A DNA stretch of 64,000 bases, taken from the NCBI GenBank assembly GCA_009763385.1, contig CM019823.1, positions 97,103,104 to 97,167,103 on the forward strand. The letters are read 5' to 3'. The notes under the pieces were generated by a model, which saw only the letters and a program-made list of their open reading frames with translations, was not told the DNA's origin and ran no database searches. The stretch comes from Coix lacryma-jobi var. lacryma-jobi (lineage: Eukaryota; Streptophyta; Magnoliopsida; Poales; Poaceae). Position numbers and translations under genes: made by a program. This document shows, piece after piece, positions 22,990-34,349 of the stretch (position 1 is the stretch's first letter; each line of letters opens with the position of its first letter).

Positions 22990-24964
22990 TGTTGGAAGTT
23001 CTTAGCTTCACTTAAGATAGAGCTAGGCAACTATCCCCAGTAACGGCCCAGGAATGCTTGTTGGCACTTGCTAATGTTGTTACTAGGAGTAGACTATGGA
23101 GTCTATCCCCGGCAATGGCGTCAGAAGTGCTTGAAGCAAGACCGGTCACTATACCTAAAGGAGTGGAGCTAAAGCAGCTATCTACAAATGCCAAGCGGAG
23201 TTGTCAATCCCGACACTAGTAGGAGCTAGCTACAGAGAATGCAATCTACCAGGAGGAGATTCTGCAAGCGCACAGAACTATCGTAGTAGCACTTCGCTTG
23301 GGAGTACCAGGTGTCGATTTATTTGATCCCCAGGGAAGGCTAGGGTGGTGTATGAGTTGAGTCAAGGAGGGGATGAGAGTCGAAGAAAAGAGAAAAGGGA
23401 AAAGGGAAGAAGGGAAGAGATGAAGGCTAGAAAGAATATATGGGTGGATAGGTAAGGATGATATGAATGGCTAAGGTAAGGTGGATGGATAGGTTGATAA
23501 ATGGAATAGGATAACTAAGGGTAACTAAGATAACTAACTACTAACTAATGACAACTAATCCTAGATAACCACAGAGCAAGATAACTACGAAGCAAGATAG
23601 TTACGAAGCAAGACAGGCAAAGACAATAAGCAACTAAGTTAAGTATAGTTTTATTCCTATCTTGTCAAGTATCGAGGCATACTAGCCTTTACCACTTACT
23701 TAGGTTGAACGCTAGCACAACGAGCCTTACTGTTAAACTGGGCCAACTACATGGTGGAATTCAAGGCGCACAAGGCTGTCACCACCTGCTTGATACCACA
23801 GCTATCCGGGGGTCCAGCCGTATCTGAAGTTAAGTCTATAACTAAGCACCACGTTTAACTATATTCTAACTATCTTTACCCTAGCTTGGAATAGAGACAC
23901 CCTTGCGGACGTCAGAGCAAACACTTGACTTAATAAGATAAACACTAAACTAACTAAGCAACCTATTGGCAAAGATCAAACACTAAGCTCACTAGAGATT
24001 AACTACTATGGCTAAGTGAATTGAACTGTAGGATAGCCAGGCACTCAAGCAATCAATCAAGTATACCACTCAATACTGATAAGTAGAATAAAGTAATACT
24101 TGAAATGATGAACTAGAATATAGTAAATGCTTGAGTAACAAGAGCAAAACCTAAACTGGAGATGAAGGAAGACTCTTCCCAGCTCCCGAACCGATCACTG
24201 GCACGCCTCTACTCTTGAGCTAAGCCTTGAGCAGCGCTACCGCGAGGGCGAAGATGCCTTGCTCTACTAGCTACCTACTTGCCTAAGCTCTCTAAGCTTC
24301 TAACCTAACTCTCACTTGCTTCTCTTGCTTTGCTTCTCTTGGAAGTGTGGGATATGAGGGGATATGAAGGTGTGTTGCCTCAGGGGTGTATTTATAGCCC
24401 AAATGAGTGAGGGGGTACTTATAGGGGGCAGCCAACCGACCTAGGGTTAGGTCAGGTGGCGGGCGCCACCCACTACTGGCGGCCGCTAGTGCCTTGGCCG
24501 TTGGATGCACCGACTTTTATCCTACGGCCTCCAGGTGGTTGTCCAAGGCGGTTTGGAGGTCGGTTGCATGTCCTAGCAACCGCCATTCAGCCTTGATCCA
24601 CGCCACTTCATCCTGAGCCATCCGATGCCACTGACCTAGTGACCAAGGGCCAAGATTTGGCCTTGGGGAGGTCACACGGATCGGTGACGTGGCAGGGAGT
24701 GGCACATGGGCCAACCCAAGTGGCGGGCGCCACATAGAGGTGGCGGGCGCCACCCCCCTTAGGCCCATTTGGGCCCTGCTGAGTGGGCTTGGCCTCCGGT
24801 GGGTCCATATGTCCAAATTTGGTTCAAATCCTGCATTCAAATAAAATTCTATGGACATGTGGAATTTGGTTAGTTTGAAACCTATTTGACTACATTTCAT
24901 GCCTTTTTGGTGGACTTTAGGGTCGAATGTTGATGGTAAAACAGGTGTTTAAGGACCGTCAACA
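22990..24964 (-). mobile_element. 5' LTR of gypsy H
   Basis: 1975 bp, TGTTGACGG at 24964 (minus strand) to TTCCAACA at 22990. A minus-strand TATA box (CTATAAATACACC) sits near 24383-24395. U3 modules GTGGCGGGCGCCAC occur at about 24455-24490 and 24718-24765. Near the 3' end are two fossil primer sites (23106-23123 and 23034-23050). It aligns end to end with the solo LTR 40446-42466. The right flank is element B gag; no target duplication can be shown because the other end is lost. Confidence 0.85.
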
Positions 24965-25536
24965 ACCACCTCAAGAACAAGCTTGACACCATGCCACCCA
25001 TCCAAGAGGAGCTTATACCACAGAAGGGCAAAGTGATCCATACCCACTACCGTGAGTACCAACAACCCCCTATGAGAGCGGTGAGGTACCATTGTGAGCA
25101 TTGTGGGAGAGATGGACACTTGAGTGAGTTTTGCTTTCAGCGCAAGAGAGAGGCGCGTCGTGCAAAGGAGATGAACAACACAGACATGTACCATCCTTTC
25201 CATGATGTACATGTGCCTAATGTTCAGAGGCGTGCTTCTAGGCCTAGAGGTCCAAAACCTCAAGTTCCTAGGCCTAGGCCGCGAGGAGGTTGTGCCCGGC
25301 AGGAGCCTGCAGTTGTAGGCTATGGACCCCGTGGCAGTGGCTTTGTAGTTGAGCGTTTTCCACCACCGCGTTTTGAGTATCGCGATGGACAATCCTCCCT
25401 TAGTGGACCACGTTTTCCTCAACGTGGTGATCGCTTTCCCCGTAGGAGTGCTAGGAATGGTTTTTCTGCTAACCGTTCTTTTGAGCAGCTTATCCCCAGT
25501 GTTGGACCGTATGCTCACCCTATGTATTTTTATTGA
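24965..25536 (+). pseudogene. gag: Sirevirus B gag, C-terminal part
   Basis: An open frame (25-546 bases into the block) encoding the second zinc knuckle HCEHCGRDGHLSEFC near 25090-25135, an Arg/Pro-rich tail (RPRGPKPQVPRPRPRGG) and the end PYAHPMYFY, stopping at 25534-25536. It is collinear with 16070-15493 of element A. The N-terminal two thirds of gag and the 5' LTR are missing, replaced by the LTR of gypsy H at 24964. Confidence 0.85.
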
Positions 25537-25539
25537 TGT

Positions 25540-27946
25540 AGGTAAAACGATTGGAGAACGTTTGGTTGGTGGATTCCGGTTGCTCGAGGCACATGACCGG
25601 AAACGCCAAGTGGTTCTCCAGTCTTAGTCCGGTAGCCGGAAAGGAGTTTATCACCTTCGGCGACAATAGCAAAGGTAAATTGTTGTCTCGTGGGTCGGTG
25701 CGAGTTAATGAGCACTTTGTGTTGCGCGATGTTGCTCTTGTTTCTAACTTGCATTTTAACCTTCTTTATGTTTCGCAACTCTTTAATGATGACTATGAGA
25801 TTCGTTTTAAGCCGAATCTCAGTCGTATTTTGGACCCTCAGGGCAATCTTGTTTGTGTGATTTCGCCCTTTGGAAAGTCTTTCGTGCAGATTTCTCGGAG
25901 TCGTTTGGAATTTCTCGTTGTCTTTTGGCTGGACCTTCCTCCTCTGATCTTTGGAAGTGGCATAGGAGACTTGGTCACCTGAGCTTCGACTTGCTTGCAA
26001 GGCTTAGTTCACTTGGCCTAATCCGAGCTTTGCCCAAGTTATCCATGGAGAAGGATCCTATTTGCCATTCTTGTAGACATGGGAAGATGGTAGCTGCTCC
26101 CCACCATCCAGTGACTTAGGTCATGACCAAGCGCCCTCGAGAGCTTTTGCACATGGACCTTATTGGTCCAGCTCGGGTGAGCTCGGTTGGGGGGAAGTGG
26201 TATGTGCTTGTTGTTGTTGACGACATTTCGAGATATTCCTGGGTCTTCTTTTTAGCCGAGAAGACCGAGACTTTCTCCTTTGCTCACAATCTGATTTTGC
26301 GTCTTCAGAACGAGTTCCCTTTGAACTCGATGCGAGCTATTAGGAGTGATAATGGTTCTGAATTCAAGAATTCGGATTTTGAGAAGTTTTGTTACTCTTT
26401 TGGGTTTAGTGCATCAGTTTTCTTCCCTACACACCGCCCACAAAATGGTGTTGTAGAGAGGAAGAATCGGACCCTTGTAGAGATGGCCAGGACGATGCTC
26501 GATGAGCATAGGACTCCTAGGCGATATTGGGCCGAAGCTATGAGCACTGCATGCTACATTTCCAATCGCATTTTTCTCCGAGCTTTCTTGAAAAAGACTT
26601 CTTATGAGTTGCGTTTTGGAAAACTGCCCAAGGTGAGTTATTTTAGAGTCTTTGTTGCCACTGTTTCATACTTAAGAAAGACAACCCTGGACAAATTTGA
26701 GTCTCGTTCTTCTGATGGTGTGTTTTTGGGTTATGGCACTCATACTCGTGCATATCGTGTACTTAACCTTGATACTAACCGAGTCATGGAGACATCAGAT
26801 GTCACCTTCGACGAGACATGGGTTGTCCTTCTTCTTGTTTTGAGCGTGCAGGTGATCATGAGGTTGGTGAGCCTCTTTTTGATGACGAGGATGAGGGTGC
26901 TGAAGGTATGGATGATCCAGCACCCCCTCCACCTGCTGTGCCGCAAGGAGCGGCTTCTACTACGACTCACGGCCCCGACACTTCTTCATCTCGGGGGCCG
27001 TGGGATCCGCCACCTCGAGCGGTACCCTTTGTACCCGAGGAGGCGCCAGCTGCTATTGAGGGGGAGGTATCTTCAGCTCGAGAGGTGCCACGACACATCC
27101 AGTGCCAACACCCACCTCAACAGATGATCGGCAGCATCCGCGAACGTGTCACTCGGTCAAGGTCACGACAAATCTCTCACTTTGCTCATTCTGCATTTGT
27201 TGCTGATTTTGAACCTCGAGATGTTGGACACGCTTTATCTGATCCAGATTGGGTCAATGTCATGCATGAGGAGTTAGAAAATTTTGAAAGAAATCGGGTT
27301 TTGGTTCTTGTTCCTCTCCTCCTGAGTGTCATCCTATTGGGACAAAATGGGTTTTCAAAACAAACAAGGAGAGGATGGCCATGTTGTGAGAACCAGGCCA
27401 GACTAGTAGCCTAGGGGTATAGTCAGAAGGAGGGGATAGACTATGAGGAGACTTTTGCTCCTGTAGCTCGTTTGGAGGCAATTAGGATACTCTTGGCTTT
27501 TGCTGCATCCAAAGGGTTTAAACTTTTTCAAATGGATGTCAAGAGTGCCTTCTTAAACGGCTGCATAGAAGAGGAAGTGTATGTGAGACAACCCCCTGGT
27601 TTTTGAAAATTCCAAGTTTCCAAACCATGTTTTTAAACTTCACAAAGCTTTGTATGGTTTGAAACAAGCCCCTGGAGCCTGGTATGATAGGTTGAAAACC
27701 TTTTTGCTTGCTAAGGTTTTAAAATAGGATGTGTGGATAAAACGCTTTTTCTCCTCAAGCAAGGCAATGACACTCTCTTGGTCCAGATTTACGTGGATGA
27801 TATCATTTTTGGTGGTTCTTCTCTCACCTTTGGTTGCCAAGTTTGCAGACACCATGAGCAGGGAGTTTGAGATGAGCATGATGGGCGAGTTGACGTTCTT
27901 CCTCGGGTTGCAAATCAAGCAATCCCGAGAGGGGACGTTCGTGCAC
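25540..27946 (+). pseudogene. pol: Sirevirus B pol, first part
   Basis: Protease WLVDSGCSRHMTG near 25560; the zinc-binding pre-integrase domain with WKWHRRLGHL and CHSCRHGK near 25960-26090; an amber stop at about 26117; then integrase with all three catalytic residues in view (HMDLIGP, IRSDNGSEF, VVERKNRT; about 26150-26465). Frameshifts near 25870, 26650 and 26815 precede the linker and the reverse transcriptase, which is badly broken at 27400-27730 but keeps YVDDIIFGG near 27797. It is split inside the reverse transcriptase C-terminus (GTFVH) by element I and continues at 36178. Removing I rejoins the frame. Confidence 0.9.
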
Positions 27947-29799
27947 TGTTGACACTGGTTATCTACCATAATTAAGGGATAAATAAATATAAAAAGGGCA
28001 AGAATCTGATCACTAACAAAGGTTTAGGGTTTCAACTGACAATATTCCACCTGTTTTGGTGAACTATGATTCTGCAGGGACTAAACCAGGAAATGAGCAC
28101 CGATAGCTTCCCATAGAAGGAAACCGACGGGAGATAACGCAACCAGCACGTCAGGATTATTCTAGAAGACTCCAGAGGACGCAAGAAGACACCAGGAGGT
28201 CGACCACCATGAGAAGCCGACTGGTGGGACCGACCGTCCCCACCAGGTGACCGACCGGTCCCCCCTGGGCCCGCTGGCTTCCATCTTCTGCAAGCTATCT
28301 CTCCCGACCTCTAGGATGCATCTCGGTCGTACCTTAAGTGGGTTTGATCCAAGGGCCACGGTTCATCGCCCAGGGCTATATAAATAGCCCCTGACCCCCC
28401 TCTCCAGAGAAATCAATCAGGGTTTGATCATTAGACATCATCAATCAGAGCTTCAGAAGGAGATCAATCGGAAGCCCTAGAACTACATCCACCTCGATTA
28501 GTAGATAGAATAGGATTAGAGGAGGCAAGCTTCGCTTGGATTCCTGATCTAGTCACGAGAAGGCTCGGTAAACCCAAGATCTTCTCTCTTGTATTCACAT
28601 TATGGATCTATTTCATAATTGCTCTTCTAGTTCATCATTGTTCTTCATTGTTTATGTTCTAGTTCATCGTCTAGTTCATGTTCATCGTCTAGTCATCTTC
28701 TAGTTCATAATCTTGTTTCTAGTTCATGTTCTAGTTCGTACTTTAGTTCTTCTCGATGATCTAATTCACCTTATTGTTCATCTTCATTTTGTAGATAGCA
28801 ATACAATTGATATGATTAAGACATCACCTATTATATTCTTAGTTATAATGCTTAGTCGGCTTTGATTATATATTTTGCATAGATAGTTTCATCTTTTATG
28901 TTTTTACTCATGTTTGTATAGCCTCATCTTAAAGTACAACGGGTGGGTGATAGATGCGTGTAGGCGTGGTGGTGCCTACACAATATTTATCTGCGAATGC
29001 GTCCTATGTTCCGGATAGAGTGGTAGATCGCGGGGGTGACAGCCCTGTTGAGTCCTTTGTATTCCACCTCCCGAATGTAGTGTTCAGTATGGCTCAGTTA
29101 ACTCATGGTTTAGGGGTTACTCTGTTTGACACCTTTACTATGGAGTTGCCTCTTGATTATAAATATGATGTGACCTAGCCATGATTGCCAAATATAATTG
29201 CACTAATCAATGTATGCTATGACTTGTAATTAGAATAACTTAGGAATGTTTCTTATTAATACCTGTTCTAATTATCACTTGCTAGTAGTAGTACTGTTAT
29301 AGGATTATACTTTATTGATCTGATCTCTGTTACCATTTATCATTATCAATTACTCTGTAACCTGATCCTGTCTGAAGTAATTAGTGTGTTATCAGTCTTA
29401 TTATAAGTGTGTACCATATTAAATGATGTTAAGTCCTTATAATACCATCATACCTTGAATTGATTAGTCTCTAGGCTAAATATAAATAACGATACCTGAG
29501 ACTAGCTTGGGTGAAATGCTTCTACAATGGGTATGTTTATCTGTGCGCTTGCGGGTAAATATTTATCTTTAAATCCAGTGCCCTGATATAATTACATTGC
29601 TAGCTTCATGTTGGGGATGACAACTTGACGTTAAGTGAAGTTAGTAGTGTCCCGTACACTCTTTAGTGCCTTCACTAGTTTATTATTTTATGTGGCTCAT
29701 TCTTAGAGTGATTCCATTGAGGAGTGTAGTATTTCTGGCGCCGTTGCTGGGGACAGATTAAAACTCTATTCTTAGTAGCGACGTTAAGAAATACCAACA
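27947..29799 (+). mobile_element. 5' LTR of element I
   Basis: 1853 bp. Carries GACCGACCGGTCCC-type modules near 28225-28265, with a ~20-base local duplication absent from the other LTR. A TATA box (GGCTATATAAATAGCC, itself palindromic) is near 28374-28390. A degenerate CTAGTTCAT repeat lies at about 28625-28760, and an old primer site at 29736-29753. Confidence 0.95.
29736..29753 (+). other. Fossil tRNA-Asp primer site inside the LTR of element I
   Basis: TGGCGCCGTTGCTGGGGA, one base from the tRNA-Asp complement, sits 46 bases before the LTR end. It is also present in the 3' LTR at 36109-36126, so it is part of the LTR proper. Confidence 0.8.
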
Positions 29800-29807
29800 A
29801 GCATTTC

Positions 29808-29824
29808 TGGCGCCGTTGCCGGGA
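29808..29824 (+). other. Primer-binding site of element I (tRNA-Asp)
   Basis: TGGCGCCGTTGCCGGGA, eight bases after the LTR end at 29799, complementary to the 3' end of tRNA-Asp apart from one missing G. Confidence 0.85.
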
Positions 29825-30179
29825 CCACATCAATTCAATTAGGGATGGTACCTATGGTTTTTCATTAAAATCTTTATGAACACTAATAGGACATTGCATT
29901 AGCAGCATTTTAAAACGGTAGCTAGAACATATCATTTTACTTACACACATGTGATAATGCACTGATTATTTACTTTTACTCAAACAGGCTTACCCTGGCT
30001 TTGTTTATTTTTTATCTTATGCAGGGTTTGATGTATGACTGGTTTCCAACTTCCGAAAAACTACATTGAGGATCCCGAAGCTTTACTAAGGAAAACAAGA
30101 CGCAAACTCAAGAGACCCTCAAGCACCACTACTAGAAGTTAGCCAGATAAGAAGAAGCTTAACACCAGTGTTGGACACC

Positions 30180-30798
30180 ATGGCCGACAAGACACTCCGC
30201 GAGTTCTCTGCACCAACCACTGCCAACATCAGGACTGGACCAACAGTCAATGTGGGAGACAACGGATTTGAGCTCAAGCCAGCTTTGATCAACATGGTGC
30301 AAGCGAATCAGTTTTGCGGAAAGGCACATGAAGATGCAAGCGCTCATCTCCAACATTTTCTGGAGATTTGTAGCACTTTCACCATCAAAGGAGTCGAAAG
30401 GGACGCCATTCTACTTCGCTTGTTCCCATTCTCACTCTTGGGAAAAGCAAAATAATGGTTCTACGCCAACAAAGACAAAAACACCTCGTGGGCGATCTGT
30501 TCAACCGCCTTCCTAGCTAAGTTCTTTCCAGTGGGCAAGACGAATGCCCTCCATGCCAAGATTTCAACTTTTCAGCAACAATACGATGAATCAATCCCAG
30601 AGGCTTGGGAACCCTTTCAAGACTACATATCAGAATGCCCTCACCATGGGATGGAGAATTGGCTACTCATGCAGACCTTCTTACCACGGGCTCACTTCGA
30701 GTACCCGTGAGAATGTGGATGCCGCTGCTGGAGGATCATTCTTATCACTCACAATCAACAATGCAACTACACTCATAGAAAAGATGGCCTCTAACTAA
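30180..30798 (+). pseudogene. gag: Element I gag, N-terminal capsid part, broken
   Basis: Begins MADKTLREFSAPT at 30180. The retrotransposon gag domain is clear: LKPALINMVQANQFCG, HLQHFLEICSTF, LLRLFPFSLLGKAK and, after a TAA at 30453-30455, WFYANK. The layout and wording match Athila-type gag. The ochre probably arose from a CAA codon. A frameshift near 30705 moves the last part (ENVDAAAGGSFLSL) to the frame used downstream, and a further TAA at about 30796 separates it from the next ORF. It would form the particle shell, but this copy cannot give a full product. Confidence 0.85.
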
Positions 30799-30864
30799 GG
30801 ATGGAATGAGGAACGCTCTCAACCACGCAAGAGGGGAGGAATACATCAACTAAAGGAAGTAGAT

Positions 30865-32718
30865 ATGTTGTTTGCCAAACTTGACTTACTTATGAAGAAG
30901 TTCGATGAACACACTCCCAAGAAAGAAGACATCAATCAAATCTACGAATCTCGCATGACATGTGAAGAGTGTGGAGGCACTGGTCATTCAGGGAGCAACT
31001 GCCCTGAGATTCAAGAGGATACAAAGTACATCAATAACAACACCAACTATCGTCCTCAACAAACTCAAGGACGGAACGAGCAATCAAGACCTAATTACTC
31101 AGGTAACTACTCAGGTAACTACCAAGGTAATACATTTAACCAACCACCTTTGAGAGAGATGATATCTAATCAAAACAAAATTATTGATAATATATCTAAG
31201 AAGATAGCTTCCAATGATAAATTGCTTGAAAATATTAATACTAGAATGGATAGCTTTACTTCTGCTATAAAGAATCAACATAGCTTTAATAAAATGATAG
31301 AATCTCAGTTATCTCAGTTAGCAGCTTCAGTCCCTATGGCTGAAAAAGGTAAGATTCCAGGAAGTCCAAAAGAGCTAGAGACTGCAAATCTTGTAGACAT
31401 CTTTGATGCAGGACACCTCATACCTAGACCTTCAAAGGAATGGATGGATGACTCCATTGCCCCGAAGAAAGGAGATCCAGGAAGACCTGTGATTCCAATC
31501 CATATTGGACCTCACAGTTTTGAAGAAGTAGTCTGCGACCTTGGAGCAAGCGTCAACATTATGCCAAGGGTAATATACGAACAAATACATGGTGCACCAC
31601 TATTATATACAAGTATGTGTTTGCAGCTTGCAGATCAGATACTGTGCTACCCATTGGGAATTCTAGAAGATATGTGTATACGAGTGGGATGCTCGTATGT
31701 GTGTGCAGAATTTATGATCGTTGAAACAGGTGGAGACAAAAGAGCACCCATCATTCTTGGACGCCCGTTCCTAAGCTCAACGAAAGCCATCATCTACGCG
31801 GACAGCGCCAAGATCTGTTTCACAATCACAGGCAACAAAGAAAGATTCAGTTTCAAGAGGCGTACACTCACTACCAAAGTCCACCCCCAGATGCCCTATG
31901 AAGACACAAACACTATATCATCAAAGAAGAAGAATAGGAGCAGAAGAAGGAAGAACAAGGCTACACAACCGCATCAAGACACAGTATGGATGGTCAACTC
32001 TGTCCAAATAGAATACGACCACCTTCTTCCAAAACCTTACCTCGCCAAGAGAGATGACCCAGGTGTACCCACCATCGATTGCAAGATTGAGGGAAGTACA
32101 TTCCACAAGACGTTCTGTGACATCGGCTCAAGTGTCAACATAATGTCTAAGGTAACATATGAACACTTATATAAAAATAGACCTATGTATCAAACATATG
32201 TGCAGCTGCAGCTGGCGAACCAAACTTATCGATTTCCGGAGGGAATAATAAAGGACGTGATGATCCAAATTAAAGACCACTATGTTCCCACCGACTTCAT
32301 AGTACTAGACATGGGAAGAGAAGACGATATTCACATCATCCTAGGAAGACCCTTCCTCAACTCCACTGGCGCCATCATCTACATGAGATCCAGGGAGATC
32401 CACTTCCAGTTCTTCAGAGAGAAGGTATGCTGTTACTTCAATAGTTATGCCACTAATGTACAGGGAAAGAAGAATCAATCAAAAAGGAGGCGCCGCACAT
32501 CCCAATGCAACAAGAATCGACCAATCAAGGATGGATTGGCTGACTATGAAGGAGAAGTCACGAGGAGTGAGGATATCCCATTAAAGGAAATGAATGACAA
32601 TGAAGTAAAGGAAGCAAGTCCACCAGTCAAACAAGTATGGAAAAAGAAAGAGAGCTCTACAGATGTGCAATCATCAAGGTCCTCCTTAGGATCCGCTGAT
32701 GCACCCAAGGAAGAATAA
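30865..32718 (+). CDS. Element I nucleocapsid and double protease-like protein
   Basis: 617 codons without a stop, likely the natural continuation of gag. A CCHC knuckle (CEECGGTGHSGSNC) is at residues about 32-45, followed by an Asn/Gln-rich spacer. Two tandem aspartic-protease-like domains follow. Domain 1 has CDLGASVNIM at about 223 and IILGRPF at about 297. Domain 2 has CDIGSSVNIM at about 417 and IILGRPF at about 491. Each is introduced by a related DPG(R/V)P segment, so domain 2 arose by duplication or capture from a relative. The linker between them and the tail are Lys/Arg-rich. The pepsin-like DTG is replaced by DLG or DIG; Athila-type proteases also use DLG. No reverse transcriptase follows. 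The activity of either domain is unknown. Confidence 0.85.
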   Translation: MLFAKLDLLMKKFDEHTPKKEDINQIYESRMTCEECGGTGHSGSNCPEIQEDTKYINNNTNYRPQQTQGRNEQSRPNYSGNYSGNYQGNTFNQPPLREMISNQNKIIDNISKKIASNDKLLENINTRMDSFTSAIKNQHSFNKMIESQLSQLAASVPMAEKGKIPGSPKELETANLVDIFDAGHLIPRPSKEWMDDSIAPKKGDPGRPVIPIHIGPHSFEEVVCDLGASVNIMPRVIYEQIHGAPLLYTSMCLQLADQILCYPLGILEDMCIRVGCSYVCAEFMIVETGGDKRAPIILGRPFLSSTKAIIYADSAKICFTITGNKERFSFKRRTLTTKVHPQMPYEDTNTISSKKKNRSRRRKNKATQPHQDTVWMVNSVQIEYDHLLPKPYLAKRDDPGVPTIDCKIEGSTFHKTFCDIGSSVNIMSKVTYEHLYKNRPMYQTYVQLQLANQTYRFPEGIIKDVMIQIKDHYVPTDFIVLDMGREDDIHIILGRPFLNSTGAIIYMRSREIHFQFFREKVCCYFNSYATNVQGKKNQSKRRRRTSQCNKNRPIKDGLADYEGEVTRSEDIPLKEMNDNEVKEASPPVKQVWKKKESSTDVQSSRSSLGSADAPKEE

Positions 32719-34335
32719 AGAGCGTACAAGGAGTCTTGTTCAATAGACTATAAACATTGAGTCCTCGCCGGAAGGTAACTCGGTAGTTATCCATAATCAT
32801 TAGCATTAAATTCATCATTGCATAATTTGATTTAGTATGATCATTTTACTATTAGTATCATAATTACTTCCTAGCAATTATAAGTGCATTAGAAAACAAA
32901 ATAAAAAAACCTCTAAAAAGAGATACTATGTAACTCTGCCGAAACTCTGCTGAGTGGAAAGGAAGAACATAAATAATCTTAAGAGCTTTAAGACAACTAG
33001 CCAAATGGAGGAATATTTATCACTAACACTTAATCAAGTTCCACTAGTTGTGTTGTCTATCTTTGAATTCAGCAGGAAGAGAAGAAGAGAAGGACTCAAA
33101 TCATTAACAGTCTACTCGTCTTCTAGAAAAAGAATACGTCAAGATCCAGCTTGGGGGAGAGCACCCTCAGTTATCACGATAAGTATCACGGTTTTTTATC
33201 TATTACTCTTAGTTCGGTTTAATTAGATCAGGTTAATAAATCTAGAAACCCCTAAAAAGATGAATAACTATACAAAACTAAATAAAGATATTATATAATG
33301 AATAAATGTCTAGGTGGATATAAACTTAATTTTGCTCATGATGAACAATTGCTCTGCCTTTTCTAAGTACCTACTGTTCGAATTTAATTTTTCTTGAGTT
33401 TTAGACAAAGCTGTTCTGAATAAACTCTGAACCTAAAACATGTGTATGGCAATTGCTTAATCCAAAGTCTAGATAATTGTGAGATATGATATAAAAAGGT
33501 TTGAGCTGCTATTTATCTAATTCCTAGAGATACTAGAGTTCTGGAGATTTACATTTCGAAAAGATTAAAACACTTGATGAGATCCTATATGACATAACAT
33601 GAATTCCTACCCAGAGCCATTAATATGATTTTAAGATAAGGCTACTTGCTTTGTTCTAAGTTTTTAGTTATGGTTGAGAAATTTATCATGCTCTAGAGAT
33701 CAAGAATGTTTTATTAAAAGATTCACTCTTCCAAAGTAGTATTGGGTTAGAGGCATGGGCTATGCAAAAGTATAAAAGGAGGAAATAAAAAGGGACAAGT
33801 GTCCGACTACCTCGAAGAAAAGAAAAAAAAGAGAGAAAGAAAAAGAGTTATGATAAAAGTATGAGAAAAGAATGATAGCCCATGGTCCCTCTAATTACAA
33901 TATGCCAGCAAGAGATGACAAATTTGAAATGTTCTAAGATCTTGATCTATAAGTATGGCATCTTTCTCCCTAAACTTTGAACTTTGACTTAGTAAGGTAT
34001 GCTTTTCACTTCTTAAAAGCTCCAGATATATATATATCCATAGAAGGAAGGAAAATGCATCAGTGAGGAATCATAAAATATAAAAAAGCGATTCAATAGT
34101 GTCATACAGTAAAATCTTTGATCTTTATTTTTGAAAATATATAAAAACTCCAGAATGAAGGTTGATCAAAGAGTTAGAGATACAGTGCTTAACTTGATGT
34201 AATATGAGAAAGTCGGAATAGTTCACTCTAATCCAAGGGAAGATTTTTGTTTGAACATATGTACCATTGAAATATGAAAGCATAGTAGCAATTCCTGATT
34301 CATCATGAATATTTGCTAAGGGACTAGCAAAAGGT
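32719..34335 (+). other. Non-coding 3' interior of element I
   Basis: 1.6 kb of AT-rich sequence without a supported frame where reverse transcriptase and integrase would be in an autonomous Athila element. It contains a purine-rich run near 33815-33850 and a short (AT) repeat near 34026-34038. Confidence 0.7.
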
Positions 34336-34349
34336 AAGCTTGGGGGAGT
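34336..34349 (+). other. Polypurine tract of element I
   Basis: AAGCTTGGGGGAGT directly before the 3' LTR start at 34350; it would prime plus-strand DNA synthesis. Confidence 0.85.

Noticed and set aside
28625..28760. CTAGTTCAT-rich stretch as a possible microsatellite or regulatory array
   Set aside because: Degenerate and irregular; kept only as a note in the LTR entry because no function or exact repeat can be shown.
28954..29178. A 74-codon ORF in the LTRs of element I, present in both copies (also 35330-35551)
   Set aside because: Both LTRs descend from one template, so presence in both is expected. Of six base differences I see over the frame, five change the amino acid and one does not, which fits no selection on a protein. 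I do not call it a gene.
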